Below are positions 22,360 through 32,521 of a DNA stretch of 64,000 bases, in pieces. Position 1 is the stretch's first letter; the number at the start of each line of letters is the position of its first letter. The notes beneath the pieces are model-generated. The model was given only the letters and a program-made list of their open reading frames with translations, was not told the DNA's origin and did no database searches. This stretch comes from Primulina eburnea (lineage: Eukaryota; Streptophyta; Magnoliopsida; Lamiales; Gesneriaceae). Both the position numbers and the translations under genes were made by a program. The DNA is taken from contig NC_133103.1 of assembly GCF_022965805.1 (NCBI RefSeq), positions 32,861,635 to 32,925,634 on the forward strand. The letters are read 5' to 3'.

Positions 22360-23224
22360 AATAGTTGCATTTGCATCCCATGCATTTCCCTATGATTGGA
22401 CCTAGGCCCGTGTTTATCTCACACGGGCCATTAGTTTTGGGGCGATTGATCATCCTTGTTTTTTTACTGTTTATAATATATGCATGATATGTTATAAATA
22501 ATGAGTATGTGCGTTATTATTATGATAATAATAAAGTTTCATGAATCTGGAAAACATACGATCAAACATGGCGAGTTTCTTAAATAAAATTAATTACGAG
22601 ACCTTTCAAAATTAAAAACCCTCGTTTTGAATAAGATTCCAAATTAATATCAAGCCCGAAAAGGAGAAATTATAAAGATGTTTATAATTTCCATGTCTTC
22701 CATCGACAATGGGTGCATGGTTAACGCTACCCGTGTTCGGGGCTCGGCTCATATTATTGGGGGGCCCTGGACACCGGAAATCTGTGACATCCATTGACAT
22801 GGTGATGTGAAATACGTGGAACTCCCATGATTTCGGCTTATATTATTGAGGGAACTCATGGCGACCGTCTATTAAGGTTCAACAACGATGGGTAAGGCTT
22901 GACATGTAAAGATGAACGACGTTATATTATTTGGTGCTAATCAAACGTGAGACAAAAGTTTACGTAGAGGGTTGCATGGTGATGCAATTGGAAACTACCT
23001 CTTAGGAATTGTGATTGGCTGATATTATTCGGGATCATGATTTGTTAATTGGACCTTACATACCTACTGAGGAAATGAGTTTCCCGTTTCACTAGAGGGT
23101 AGTGAAAGATGTCAAAACAGTGGGAGCAAAAATTTATGAAGTAAAAGTCCATACTTTATATCTTACTAAATATTTTAAAATAGTCATTAACATCTATTTG
23201 TTTTACTTTTCAGTACAATTTTTG
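22360..23224 (+). other. Non-coding upstream region of CopH
   Basis: No credible gene is seen. There is a perfect 9-bp hairpin, GGCCCGTGT / ACACGGGCC, with a 7-nt loop at 22405-22429. ATATTATT recurs at 22751, 22840, 22924 and 23022, each in related context and mostly followed by G-rich sequence, which suggests four diverged ~90-bp repeats. A pyrimidine-rich TTTTACTTTTCAG lies at about 23202-23214 just before the gag-like frame and could be a splice acceptor. I could not find the CopH 5' LTR or primer site. Confidence 0.45.
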
Positions 23225-24045
23225 ACAATCTCTTTGATTCGAAATCCGCTATCTGCAATACTCGACAAACACGTATTAACCGGACCTAATTACCTCAACT
23301 GGCTAAGAAACTTAAAAATCGTCTTGAATTTGGAAAGGATAGCATATAAACTGACTGATTCTCCCCCTGTTAAGGCTCCGACTGACTGCACTCCTGAGGA
23401 ATTGCAGACTTAAAAGGAATGGTGTGGCCATGATTTGAAAGCCAGGTGTTATATGCAGGCTTCTATGAATGATCAGCTGCAGAGGCGTTTTAAGGATGCA
23501 AAGAGTGATGTTGACATTCATTTGCATCTCAAGGAGCTCTTTGGTGAGCAGAATCGACCTCTTAGACATGCTACCGTCTAGGAGCTGATCACTTTGCGCA
23601 TGCGAGATGGGGCCTCGGTCCATGGGCATGGCCTGAAGATGATTGGGCTCGTGGACAAGCTCGTTTGCATGGATCTGATGTTGCCTTCGGAGTTAAACAA
23701 TTACGTGTTGTTCTTATCGCTGCCTAGCTCATTTGATCCTTTTGTGGTGAATTTCAACATGAACAAGCTAGAGCCTACCCCTGAGGAGTTGGTGAATATG
23801 CTTGTTACCTTTGAGTCCACCATCAAGAAAGAGAAGCCGGTTCTTTATGTGGGTTCTTCATCTAGTTCGAAGACTGGTCCACATGGGAAGGGAAAGAAGC
23901 GTTATTTCCAACGTCTCAAGAAGAATGTGCCCTTCCTGACAAAACTATTGACATCTATCATCATTGTAAGAAGTCTGGACACTGGAGGCGTAACTGTAGA
24001 GAATATCTTGCCCAGAAGAGTTCTGGAAACGGTATGTTCTATATT
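23225..24045 (+). pseudogene. gag: CopH gag remnant (Ty1/copia)
   Basis: The frame begins around NPLSAILDKHVLTGPNYLNW, the substrate-binding-like N-terminus typical of copia Gag. It continues through a Gag core with LPSELNNYVLFLSLPSSFDP (about 23680-23740). In-frame stops lie at 23411 (TAA) and 23579 (TAG), and a frameshift near 23935. The zinc knuckle near 23960-23995 reads YHHCKKSGHWRRNC, so the first Cys of CX2CX4HX4C is Tyr. Gag builds the virus-like particle; this copy cannot. Confidence 0.82.
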
Positions 24046-24585
24046 GAAGTAAACATTTCAATTAACTCTACTTCTTGGTTATTGGATACCGGCTGTGGCA
24101 CACATCTCTGTAATGATTTGCAGGTAATGGGAAGAAGTAAGAGACTTAGGGAAGGTGAGACCTTCTTGAGGATGGGCAATGGAGCAAGAGTTGCTGCCAA
24201 GGCCGTAGGAGATGTTTACTTGCTTTTGAACAATGATTTTAAGTTAATATTAAGAGATGTTTTGTTTATACCAGATTTGGTGAAAAACATTGTTTCCATT
24301 TCTATGCTTGATAAAGATGGATATTCTTGCTTATTTAGCAAAGGTGTTTGCAACATATACAAGAATGAATATTTAATTGGTACTGGAGAACTTGAAAACG
24401 ATCTCTAAACCTTAAAATTGAAAGATATTCCAATAAACAATGTCCAAGCAATAACAAAAACAAACAAGCGAAAACAAGATACTCTAAATTCGGCACAATT
24501 GTGGCATGCTCGATTAGGACATATTTCCCTAAGAAGGATGAATAAGCTAGTGGGAATGGGCATGTTTGATATGTATGATATTAAT
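24046..24585 (+). pseudogene. pol: CopH protease and integrase N-terminus, split by GypD
   Basis: The protease active site is WLLDTGCGTHLC (about 24078). A TAA stop at 24406-24408 separates it from the gag-pre-integrase region with LWHARLGHISLRRMNKLV (about 24500), which supplies the two His of the HHCC zinc site. The coding sequence is cut at 24585, after TTAAT, by a 27-kb nested insertion. The two Cys of the same zinc site (CESC) appear only at about 51663. Confidence 0.9.
24581..24585. other. Target-site duplication TTAAT, left copy (outer insertion)
   Basis: TTAAT precedes TGTCACACCC at 24586 and recurs at 51642-51646 after TATTACA, bracketing 24586-51641. Confidence 0.85.
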
Positions 24586-24682
24586 TGTCACACCCTTACT
24601 CTATACTTGACATGCTTAACATAATCAAAATAGGATTTGAATGTTATATCTATATTATGAAGTAATTCAAACAAGGGGCATC
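24586..24682 (-). repeat. Distal 3' end of the GypD 3' LTR (piece 1)
   Basis: Read on the minus strand, this piece ends GGGTGTGACA, a common Ty3 LTR end. The assignment to GypD rests on the TTAAT duplication. The piece continues at 31741 once CrmG is removed and at 40587 once GypF is removed. No second full copy of this LTR exists here for comparison. Confidence 0.6.
24678..24682. other. CrmG target-site duplication, left copy (GCATC)
   Basis: GCATC lies directly before the CrmG LTR start TGATGCGAACG and recurs at 31741-31745. Confidence 0.93.
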
Positions 24683-25600
24683 TGATGCGAACGTGGACGT
24701 CCCAAGGAAAGCATGGGATCCTTTGCAGTTGCCGGAGGGACCAATCACGAGGGGTCGACTAAAGAGATTCAAGGAGGCACTACAAGGAGTCATGAGCAAG
24801 CCTGAAGAAGTCGTGATGTATGGGAGTACGTTTGGAGGCCAACGGAATGTCATTCAAGCATTGTTGGAGAAACCCGAGGCTACACGGACGTGTACACGGA
24901 CCTGCACACGGGGTCCGTGTCCTTTACAAGCTGGGATGAGTTTTTACAGTGGCTCCACGGACCTGGAGACGGACCCAGGCACGGGGTCCGTGCCCTTTGT
25001 TATTGGTAAATACAGTGCCTACACGGACCCGTACACGGAGGTGAGCACGGGGTCCGTGTCCCTTGATCCCGATTGAAGAGTTTTACAGTATGTACACGGA
25101 CCCAGACACGGAGGTCTGCCCGAGGTCCGTGCCTAGTGTTTTCTGCGCGGATTTGTTTCCTTTTCTAGAGTTTTATTATTTTGGGAGAGTAGATTTTTGA
25201 TATCTTTTCTTTATTATAATGTATTTGGACGAAATTCAAGACACAATACACATAATTTTTTGAGTTTATCAAACCCTTTGAGAATTTTCTCTCAACTTTT
25301 CAAAGCCAAGCTTTGTTAAATCAAAATCAAACTTATCAAAGTTTTTAACTTTGTGGCGTTTGTCGATCGTTGCTTGTGCGGATTGTCGTAGGCAAAGTTC
25401 TTCGAAGGTTCGTATAGTTTTCGATTGTTTATCCTCGTGTTTATTTGTTGCTAAACTCTTGCTAGTTTAGAGGTGAATATCACATAATACTTGATTCAAA
25501 AGATCGGGAAAAACACACGAATCTTAATATCGTAATTGAATAGAGGGTGCGATTTATTTTTAATCGTGTTTGCTATTTATTCGTGTCAAGATTCACATCA
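24683..25600 (+). repeat. CrmG 5' LTR (918 bp)
   Basis: It runs from TGATGCGAACGTGG to ATTCACATCA. It contains the hairpin array at 24890-25131 and an open frame (24693-25076) that is the LTR copy of the pol C-terminus, not a separate gene. Confidence 0.95.
24890..25131 (+). repeat. Hairpin array CACGGGGTCCGTG in the CrmG 5' LTR
   Basis: The core CACGGGGTCCGTG starts at 24907, 24980 and 25046, and a variant at 25119: spacings 73, 66 and 73 bp. Each core follows a CACGGACC-type arm and, in three units, a TTTACAGT or ATACAGT phrase. CACGGACC pairs with GGTCCGTG. The same array with 73-bp spacing is in the TekA LTRs. Confidence 0.85.
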
Positions 25601-25602
25601 TT

Positions 25603-25614
25603 TGGTATCAGAGC
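25603..25614 (+). other. CrmG primer-binding site (initiator tRNA-Met)
   Basis: TGGTATCAGAGC two bases after the LTR end at 25600. Confidence 0.95.
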
Positions 25615-26230
25615 TTCAGGTTTATTGAATTCAAGTTAGTTATCTTGTTTTTAAATTGCAGATCTGTATTATTTCTTCGTTATTTTCAGATCTGTTTTGT
25701 TCTATCGTTCTTCGTAAATTTTTTCGTGAATCTGTGATTCTCGAAATTTGTTGGTGATTTTTTTTGGGATTTTCGAGTAGTACTCAAGCAAAAAAAAAAA
25801 AAAAGAGTACAAAAATTCCGAAAATTCACCATTATTTCTTTTTGATATATTGTTCTATTCCCTTTAGAGAGTCATATTCAATTGCCTCTCGCAGTCAAAA
25901 AAAAAAAAAAAAAAAATTTCCCTACATTCGAATTTCTTGTCTATACAGTCTAAGTGAGTCGGTCGCATTTGTTCACAAGTTTGAACCTTGATTGTTTGAT
26001 ATACCCGCAATACAAAGCTTGAGCACTTCCAAGAGAGCTTTCAAAATTCGAGTGATACACTTGAGTGCGAGTGACTTTTCTTTGGAGTGAACGGTGAGTA
26101 TTTGTTGTGAGCAAACAAAATTGTGAGGAAAAAAAAAACGAGAGAATTTCTTTGGAGTGACCGTGAGCATTTGGGTGAGGATTATTTTATTTCTACTAAC
26201 CTTTTCTTGCAGGTACAAATTTGAAATTAA
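25615..26230 (+). other. CrmG untranslated leader with two poly-A tracts
   Basis: About 616 bp without a credible gene. Adenine runs of about 16 and 22 bases lie at about 25789-25804 and 25896-25917. The leader leads into the gag ATG at 26231. Confidence 0.7.
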
Positions 26231-29200
26231 ATGGAGAGGGAGGTAGGAGATAGTTCGAATTCGGGGGTGTCTAAGGCCCAAATGGATGCGTTGTTTGGGG
26301 ATTTTAGTAGGGCGATGACGACCCAAATGGAGTCGTTGCATGAGAGGTTGGGTAAACTTGAGGTTAGTGTTAGTGGGGGTAAACCTAAGCCTAAGGATTT
26401 GGGTAGAGATGACGAGGAGTATGATCTAGGAGGAGGCGATGAGAGTCAAAATGAGAATTGGGGTAGGAATGGAAGAGATAGAGGATTTGGTAGAGGAAGA
26501 AGGGAAGCCATGCGGGGTAGATATGAGGAGACTAGGGAAGATGGTCACATGGGTAGAATTAAGATGAAAATCCCTTCATTCCATGGGAAATCGGACCCGG
26601 AGGCGTACCTAGAATGGGAAAAGAGGGTAGAGTTCGTATTTGCATGTCACCACTACTCCGAACAAAAGAAGGTGAGGTTGGCGGTGGTTGAATTCTTAGA
26701 CTATGCTCTCATTTGGTGGGATCAATTAGTGACCACTAAAAGAAAGTATAATGAGAGACCTATTGAATCTTGGGATGAGATGAAGAGTGTAATGAGGAAG
26801 AGGTTTGTGCCTAACCACTATTATAGGGAGATGTTTAAGAGGCTACAAACTTTGAGGCAAGGGTTGAAGAGTGTTGAGGACTACTATAAGGAGATGGAAG
26901 TACTCATGATTAGGGCAAATACTGAGGAGGATAATGAAGCAACTATGGCTCGTTTTCTTTGTGGTTTGAACAGGGAGATCCAAGATCAAGTGGAGCTTCG
27001 GCACTACTTAGATCTAGACGAGATGGTGCAAATGGCCATAAAAGTGGAGCAACAACTCAAGAGGCGAGGAGTTGGCCGCACCAATCAAACCGGAGGTGCA
27101 TCATCTTCTTGGTGATCAAATGTGGGGAAGCGTGAGGAGAACAAAGTAGTGGCCAAGCCCAAATTTGAGACCAAACAAGAGGCGCCTAAGCAAGGAGTCC
27201 AAGGTAAATCTGAAACTCCTTCTAATCGCTCTAGAGATGTTAGATGTTTTAGGTGTCAAGGGATGGGTCATATTTCTAGTGATTGTCCTAATAAGAGGGT
27301 GATGATCTTGAATGATTATGGTGAGTATGAATCTCAAAGTGAGAGAGATGGCGAGGGTAGTGATGATGATATGCCTGAGTTGGAGGATCCCGATGAGGGA
27401 TATGGGGCGGTTGTAGGAGAAGCGCTAGTGACTAGGCGAATCATGAGTGCCCAAGTCAAGAATGAGGAGGCTAGCGAAAGGGAGAATTTGTTCCACACTA
27501 GATGTTTTGTGAATGGTAGGGTTTGCAATATCATCATAGATGGAGGGAGTTACACTAATGTGGCTAGTGTTGAGTTGGTGGAAAAATTGGGATTGCCTAT
27601 AATAAAACACCCTCAACCATATAGGCTTCAATGGTTGAATGATTGTGCGGAGGTGAGAGTGAATAGGCAAGTTCTAGTGTCCTTTTCAATTGGGAAGTAT
27701 GTGGATGAGGTTTTGTGTGACATGGTACCTATGCATGCTTGTCATATATTGTTGGGTAGGCCATGGCAATTTGATAGGCGAGTGACTCACGAAGGGTTCA
27801 AAAATAAGTACTCGTTTGTCTTGAAAAAAGAAACTGTTGTCTTACTTCCATTGTCCCCAAAGCAAGTATTGGAGGACCACTTGAAAAAGAAAAAGAGAGA
27901 TGAGGCCGAAAAAAAGAGTGAACTAAAAAGTGAGATGGCCTTTGAAAACAAAAATGAAGTGGCTGAAAAAATGAGTGATCAAAAGAGTGAGATAGCCACA
28001 AAAACAAAAAAAGAGAGGAAAGAAAATGAGGGAAAAGAAAAAGAGAGGAAAGAGGCCAAAAAGAAATCATATATGGCCCAAAAAGGTGAGTTGAAACAAT
28101 TATTGCACACACATGAACCACTTGTGTTAATTCTTTACAAGGAGATTCTCCTTAACACAAGTGATATAGCCGGATCCCTTCCGAGCATTATTGTTTCACT
28201 ATTGCAGGAATTTGACGATGTACTTCCGGAGGAGCTACCTCAAGGCTTGCCACCATTGAGGGGGATTGAGCACCAAATTGATTTGGTGCCCGGGAGTGCC
28301 TTGCCAAACCGTCCAGCTTATAGGAGCAATCCGGAGGAGACTAAGGAGCTGCAACGACAGGTAAGTGAGCTATTAGATAAGGGGTTTGTGCGTGAGTCCA
28401 TGTCACCTTGTGCGGTGCCCGTTTTACTAGTCCCTAAGAAAGATGGCTCATGGCGTATGTGTGTGGATTGTAGGGCAATCAATAACATAACCATTAAGTA
28501 TAGGCATGCCATATCTAGACTAGATGATATGTTAGATGAATTGCATGGTTCTTGCATTTTTAGCAAAATTGACTTGAAGAGTGGGTATCACCAAATTAGG
28601 ATGAGAGAAGGTGATGAGTGAAAAACTGCTTTTAAAACTAAATACGGGTTGTATGAGTGGATGGTTATGCCTTTTGGCTTAACTAATGCACCTAGCACCT
28701 TTATGAGGTTAATGAATCATGTTTTGCGTGCACACATAAGAAAATTTGTTGTTGTTTATTTTGATGATATCCTAGTGTATAGCAAAAACTTGGATGAGCA
28801 TGTTAACCACTTGAGGCTTGTTTTAATCACATTAAGTGCTGAAAATTTGTATGCTAACTTGAAGAAATGTGATTTTTGTACTAGCAAACTTGTCTTCCTT
28901 GGTTTTGTGGTTAGTTCACAGGGTATACAAGTTGATGAAGACAAGGTAAGTGCTATTCGGGATTGGCCAACGCCTACTAATGTTGGTCAAGTTCGAAGTT
29001 TTCATGGTCTTGCAAGCTTCTATAGGAGGTTTGTCAAGGATTTTAGCACACTGGCGGCACCGATGACGGCGGTAATCAAGAAAAACGTTCCATTCTATTG
29101 GGGCGAGGAGCAAGAGAAGTCCTTTAACCTTATTAAGCAAAAGTTGATTAATGCTCCTTTACTTGTTTTACCTGATTTTGCTAACACCTTTGAAATTGAA

Positions 29201-31216
29201 TGTGATGCTTCAGGTGTAGGTATTGGTGGCGTGTTGATGCAAGGAGGAAGGCCGGTGGCGTACTTCAGTGAAAAGCTCAATGGGGCAGCGCTTAACTATC
29301 CCACGTACGATAAGGAGTTCTACGCACTTGTGAGGACCCTAGAGACGTGGCAGCACTACTTGAGGCCTAAGGAATTTGTGATCCATACGGACCATGAATC
29401 TCTAAAGCACCTTAAGGGTCAACAAAAGCTGAACAAGCGGCATGCCAAGTGGGTGGCGTTCATAGAGACGTTCCCCTACATCATCAAGTACAAAAAAGGT
29501 AAGGAAAAAATAGTGGCCGACGCACTATCACGGAGGTATGTGCTTTTCTCTACTTTGGAATCTAAAATCTTGGGGTTTGAGCTTGTTAAAGAATTGTATG
29601 TGCTAGATGATGATTTTAAAGAAGTGTTTGAAACTTGTATGCATGGTCCACATGATAAATTCTATTTGCATAAGGGTTTCTTGTTTAGAGAGGATATATT
29701 GTGCATTCCTAAGTCATCAATTCGTGAGTTACTTGTTAGGGAAGCACATGGGGGTGGCTTGATGGGGCACTTTGGGGTGGCTAAAACTTTAAGTGCATTG
29801 CATTAACATTTTTATTGGCCACACATGAAACGTGATGTTGAGCGTATTTGTGAGAGGTGCGTAACTTGTAGACAAGCTAAGTCTAGGACACTACCACATG
29901 GATTATATACACCACTTCCCGTACCTAGTGAACCTTGGGTTGATATATCTATGGACTTTGTTTTGGGGTTACCTAGGACAAAGAAGGGGAGGGACTCTAT
30001 ATTTGTTGTTGTGGATAGGTTTTCAAAAATGGCACACTTTATTGCTTGTCACAAGACGGATGATGGATCTAACATTGCGGACCTATTCTTTAGAGAAGTC
30101 GTTAGGCTGCATGGCATGCCTAGGACAATTGTGTCGGACCGTGATGTTAAATTCCTAAGTTATTTCTAGAAAACACTGTGGGCTAAACTTGGCACTAAGT
30201 TACTGTTTTCTACGACCTGTCATCCTCAAACTGATGGTCAAACTGAGGTAGTTAATAGGACGTTAAGAACGTTATTACGTGCTATTCTCAAGAAGAACTT
30301 AAAGAATTCGGAGAATTGCTTGCCATTTGTTGAGTTTGCTTATAATCGTTGTGTGCATTCTACTACTAACTATTGGCCTTTTGAAATTGTATACGGTTTT
30401 AATCCTTTGACTCCGTTGGATTTGATGTCTTTACCTGTGAGTGAAAGGTTAAACATGGATGGCAAAAGGAAGGCTGAATTTGTTAGGCGGTTGCATGAGA
30501 AGGCCAAAGCCAACATTGAGAAGAAGAATGAGCAATATGCCAAGCAAGCTAACAAGGGGAAAAAGAAGGTGGTATTCGAGAAGGGTGATTGGGTGTGGCT
30601 ACACTTGAGGAAGGAGAGGTTTCCGGAGAAGCGACGCTCAAAGCTATTACCTAGGGGAGCTGGGCCATTCCAAGTTCTTGAGAGGATCAATGACAACGCC
30701 TACAAACTCGACTTGCCAGGTGAGTACAACGTAAGTTCTACATTTAATGTTAGTGATTTGTCGTTGTTTGATGTAGGTGATGAGCAAGATTTGAGGACAA
30801 ATCCTTTTCAAGAAGGGGAGGATGATGCGAACGTGGACGTCCCAAGGAAAGCATGGGATCCTTTGCAGTTGCCGGAGGGATCAATCACGAGGGGTCGACT
30901 AAAGAGATTCAAGGAGGCACTACAAGGAGTCATGAGCAAGCCTGAAGAAGTCGTGATGTATGGGAGTACGTTTGGAGGCCAACGGAATGTCATTCAAGCA
31001 TTGTTGGAGAAACCCGAGGCTACACAGACGTGTACACGGACCTGCACACGGGGTCCGTGTCCTTTACAAGCTGGGATGAGTTTTTACAGTGGCTCCACGG
31101 ACCTGGAGACGGACCCAGGCACGGGGTCCGTGCCCTTTGTTATTGGCAAATACAGTGCCTACACGGACCCGTACACGGAGGTGAGCACGGGGTCCGTGTC
31201 CCTTGATCCCGATTGA
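26231..31216 (+). pseudogene. gag-pol: CrmG gag-pol, one frame with four nonsense codons
   Basis: One frame of 1662 codons has no frameshift. It opens with MEREVGDSSNSGVSKAQMDA at 26231. A Gag core (about 26580-27070) is followed by the zinc knuckle CFRCQGMGHISSDC (about 27247), protease IIDGGSYTNVAS (about 27534), a Lys/Glu-rich linker (about 27880-28070), RT with the FDDILVYS box (about 28760), RNase H with [13 protein letters not shown], and integrase with CERCVTC and the Asp of SMDFVLGL. Stops: TGA 27113, TGA 28619, TAA 29804, TAG 30167. By context those at 28619 and 30167 replace Trp. The last 394 nt lie within the 3' LTR and encode a tail from the hairpin array. No chromodomain is visible. 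Confidence 0.93.
30810..30822 (+). other. CrmG polypurine tract inside the coding frame
   Basis: AAGAAGGGGAGGA directly precedes the 3' LTR at 30823 and is translated as part of pol, so plus-strand priming and coding overlap. Confidence 0.85.
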
Positions 31217-31740
31217 AGAGTTTTACAGTATGTACACGGACCCAGACACGGAGGTGTGCCCGGGGTCCGTGCCTAGTGTTTTCTGCGCGGATTTGTTTCC
31301 TTTTCTAGAGTTTTATTATTTTGGGAGACTAGATTTTTGATATCTTTTCTTTATTATAATGTATTTGGACGAAATTCAAGACACAATACACATAATTTTT
31401 TGAGTTTATCAAACCCTTAGAGAATTTTCTCTCAACTTTTCAAAGCCAAGCTTTGTTAAATCAAAATCAAACTTATCAAAGTTTTTAACTTTGTGGCGTT
31501 TGTCGATCGTTGCTTGTGCGGATTGTCGTAGGCAAAGTTCTTCGAAGGTTCGTATAGTTTTCGATTGTTTATCCTCGTGTTTATTTGTTGCTAAACTCTT
31601 GCTAGTTTAGAGGTGAATATCACACAATACTTGATTCAAAAGATCGGGAAAAACACACGAATCTTAATATCGTAATTGAATAGAGGGTGCGATTTATTTT
31701 TAATCGTCTTTGCTATTTATTCGTGTCAAGATTCACATCA
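30823..31740 (+). repeat. CrmG 3' LTR (918 bp)
   Basis: Same length as the 5' LTR. Differences seen include 30881 (t for c), 31026 (a for g) and 31147 (c for t). It holds the same hairpin array and is translated in the pol frame up to 31216. Confidence 0.95.
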
Positions 31741-31745
31741 GCATC
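31741..31745. other. CrmG target-site duplication, right copy (GCATC)
   Basis: Exact match to 24678-24682. Confidence 0.93.
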
Positions 31746-31967
31746 AATTTGACGGTTTATAAAAATTTTGGAGTGATGTCCCTACATTTTGAATACACCA
31801 ACACTCAAGCAACAATAACAAGATGTACATATAATCATATCCTTATATACAAACATATTATGTATAATTATACACATAGACCCACACATTGTAAAACTTG
31901 TTTCAAACCCTTACATTAAATTCAGACTGTTATATTTGTATCATTATACACATAGACCCACATATTG
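31741..31967 (-). repeat. GypD 3' LTR, piece 2
   Basis: A non-coding AT-rich stretch between CrmG and GypF, with two copies of TACACATAGACCCACA-like sequence (about 31868 and 31948). It ends at TATTG (31963-31967), which recurs after GypF at 40582-40586. No gene is seen. Confidence 0.55.
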
Positions 31968-32521
31968 GGATGATATATTTGAAGTACCTGAGATTGGGCT
32001 TGATATGATTTGAGATATAACAAAAAAAGTGAAGCTGATTCAGAAGAGAATGAAGACAACTCAAGATATACAGGCCAAATATGCCAATGTTCGACGTAGA
32101 CCGTTGGTATTTGAGGCAGGAGACAGAGTATTCTTGAAGATTTCTCCTTTCAGAGGCATTGTCAGATTTGGCAAGAAAGGGAAGTTTTCTCCACGATATA
32201 TTGGGCCGTTTGAGATTCTCGAGAAGATAAGAAATCGTGCCTATCGACTCGTCCTACCGCCTTCTTTATATGTAATACATGATGTCTTTCATGTATCTTT
32301 ATTGAGGAAATATATTCCCGATGCATCCCATATTATTCAGCCAGACGAGGCAGAACTTGACGTAACACTAAGTTATTTCGATAAGCCGATTCAAATTCTC
32401 GATCGTAAAGAAAAACAACTCATAACGAAGACTATTCCGCTTGTAAAAGTTCAGTGGAGTCGTCATGGCATCGAAGAAGCTACTTGGGAGACTGAGCCAA
32501 CAGATATTCCTCGAGTTATTT
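31968..32521 (+). pseudogene. pol: GypF integrase C-terminal fragment
   Basis: The segment begins just after the SPVHW-type integrase block. It keeps RPLVFEAGDRVFLKISPFRG, FGKKGKFSPRYIGPFEILEK, the VIHDVFHVSLLRKYIP block and the KVQWSRHGIEEATWE chromodomain-like region. A TGA lies near 32012. The frame is cut at 32521, where SireE inserted. Without SireE, the pol stop would follow within 15 codons of the junction. This region of integrase normally contacts chromatin and target DNA. Confidence 0.88.
32517..32521. other. SireE target-site duplication, left copy (TATTT)
   Basis: TATTT precedes TGTTGAAAACTTAATTCCGG and recurs at 38965-38969. Confidence 0.93.

Larger units (their letters stand above)
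24683..31740 (+). mobile_element. CrmG: full-length CRM-like Ty3 retrotransposon (7058 bp)
   Basis: Two 918-bp LTRs, a primer site, a single gag-pol frame and a perfect GCATC duplication define it. By eye the LTRs differ at about nine positions (1%), so it is older than TekC. The protease motif IIDGGSYTNVAS, the [16 protein letters not shown] stretch, the absence of a canonical chromodomain and a pol frame running into the 3' LTR fit the CRM chromovirus lineage as I know it. Reina is an alternative. It inserted into the 3' LTR of GypD. Confidence 0.92.

Noticed and set aside
22360..23224. Possible host gene promoter or 5' exon upstream of 23.2 kb
   Set aside because: The following frame is copia gag and no other coding potential is visible; treated as element leader or flank.
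24693..25076. Open frame at the start of the CrmG 5' LTR that could be taken as a small gene
   Set aside because: It is the LTR copy of the pol C-terminal tail (30833-31216), not an independent gene.
27798..28121. Antisense open frame rich in Phe, Leu and Ser
   Set aside because: It is the complement of the Lys/Glu-rich linker of CrmG gag-pol.
31710..31919. Open frame spanning the end of CrmG and its right flank
   Set aside because: It crosses an LTR/TSD boundary and has no domain; chance frame.
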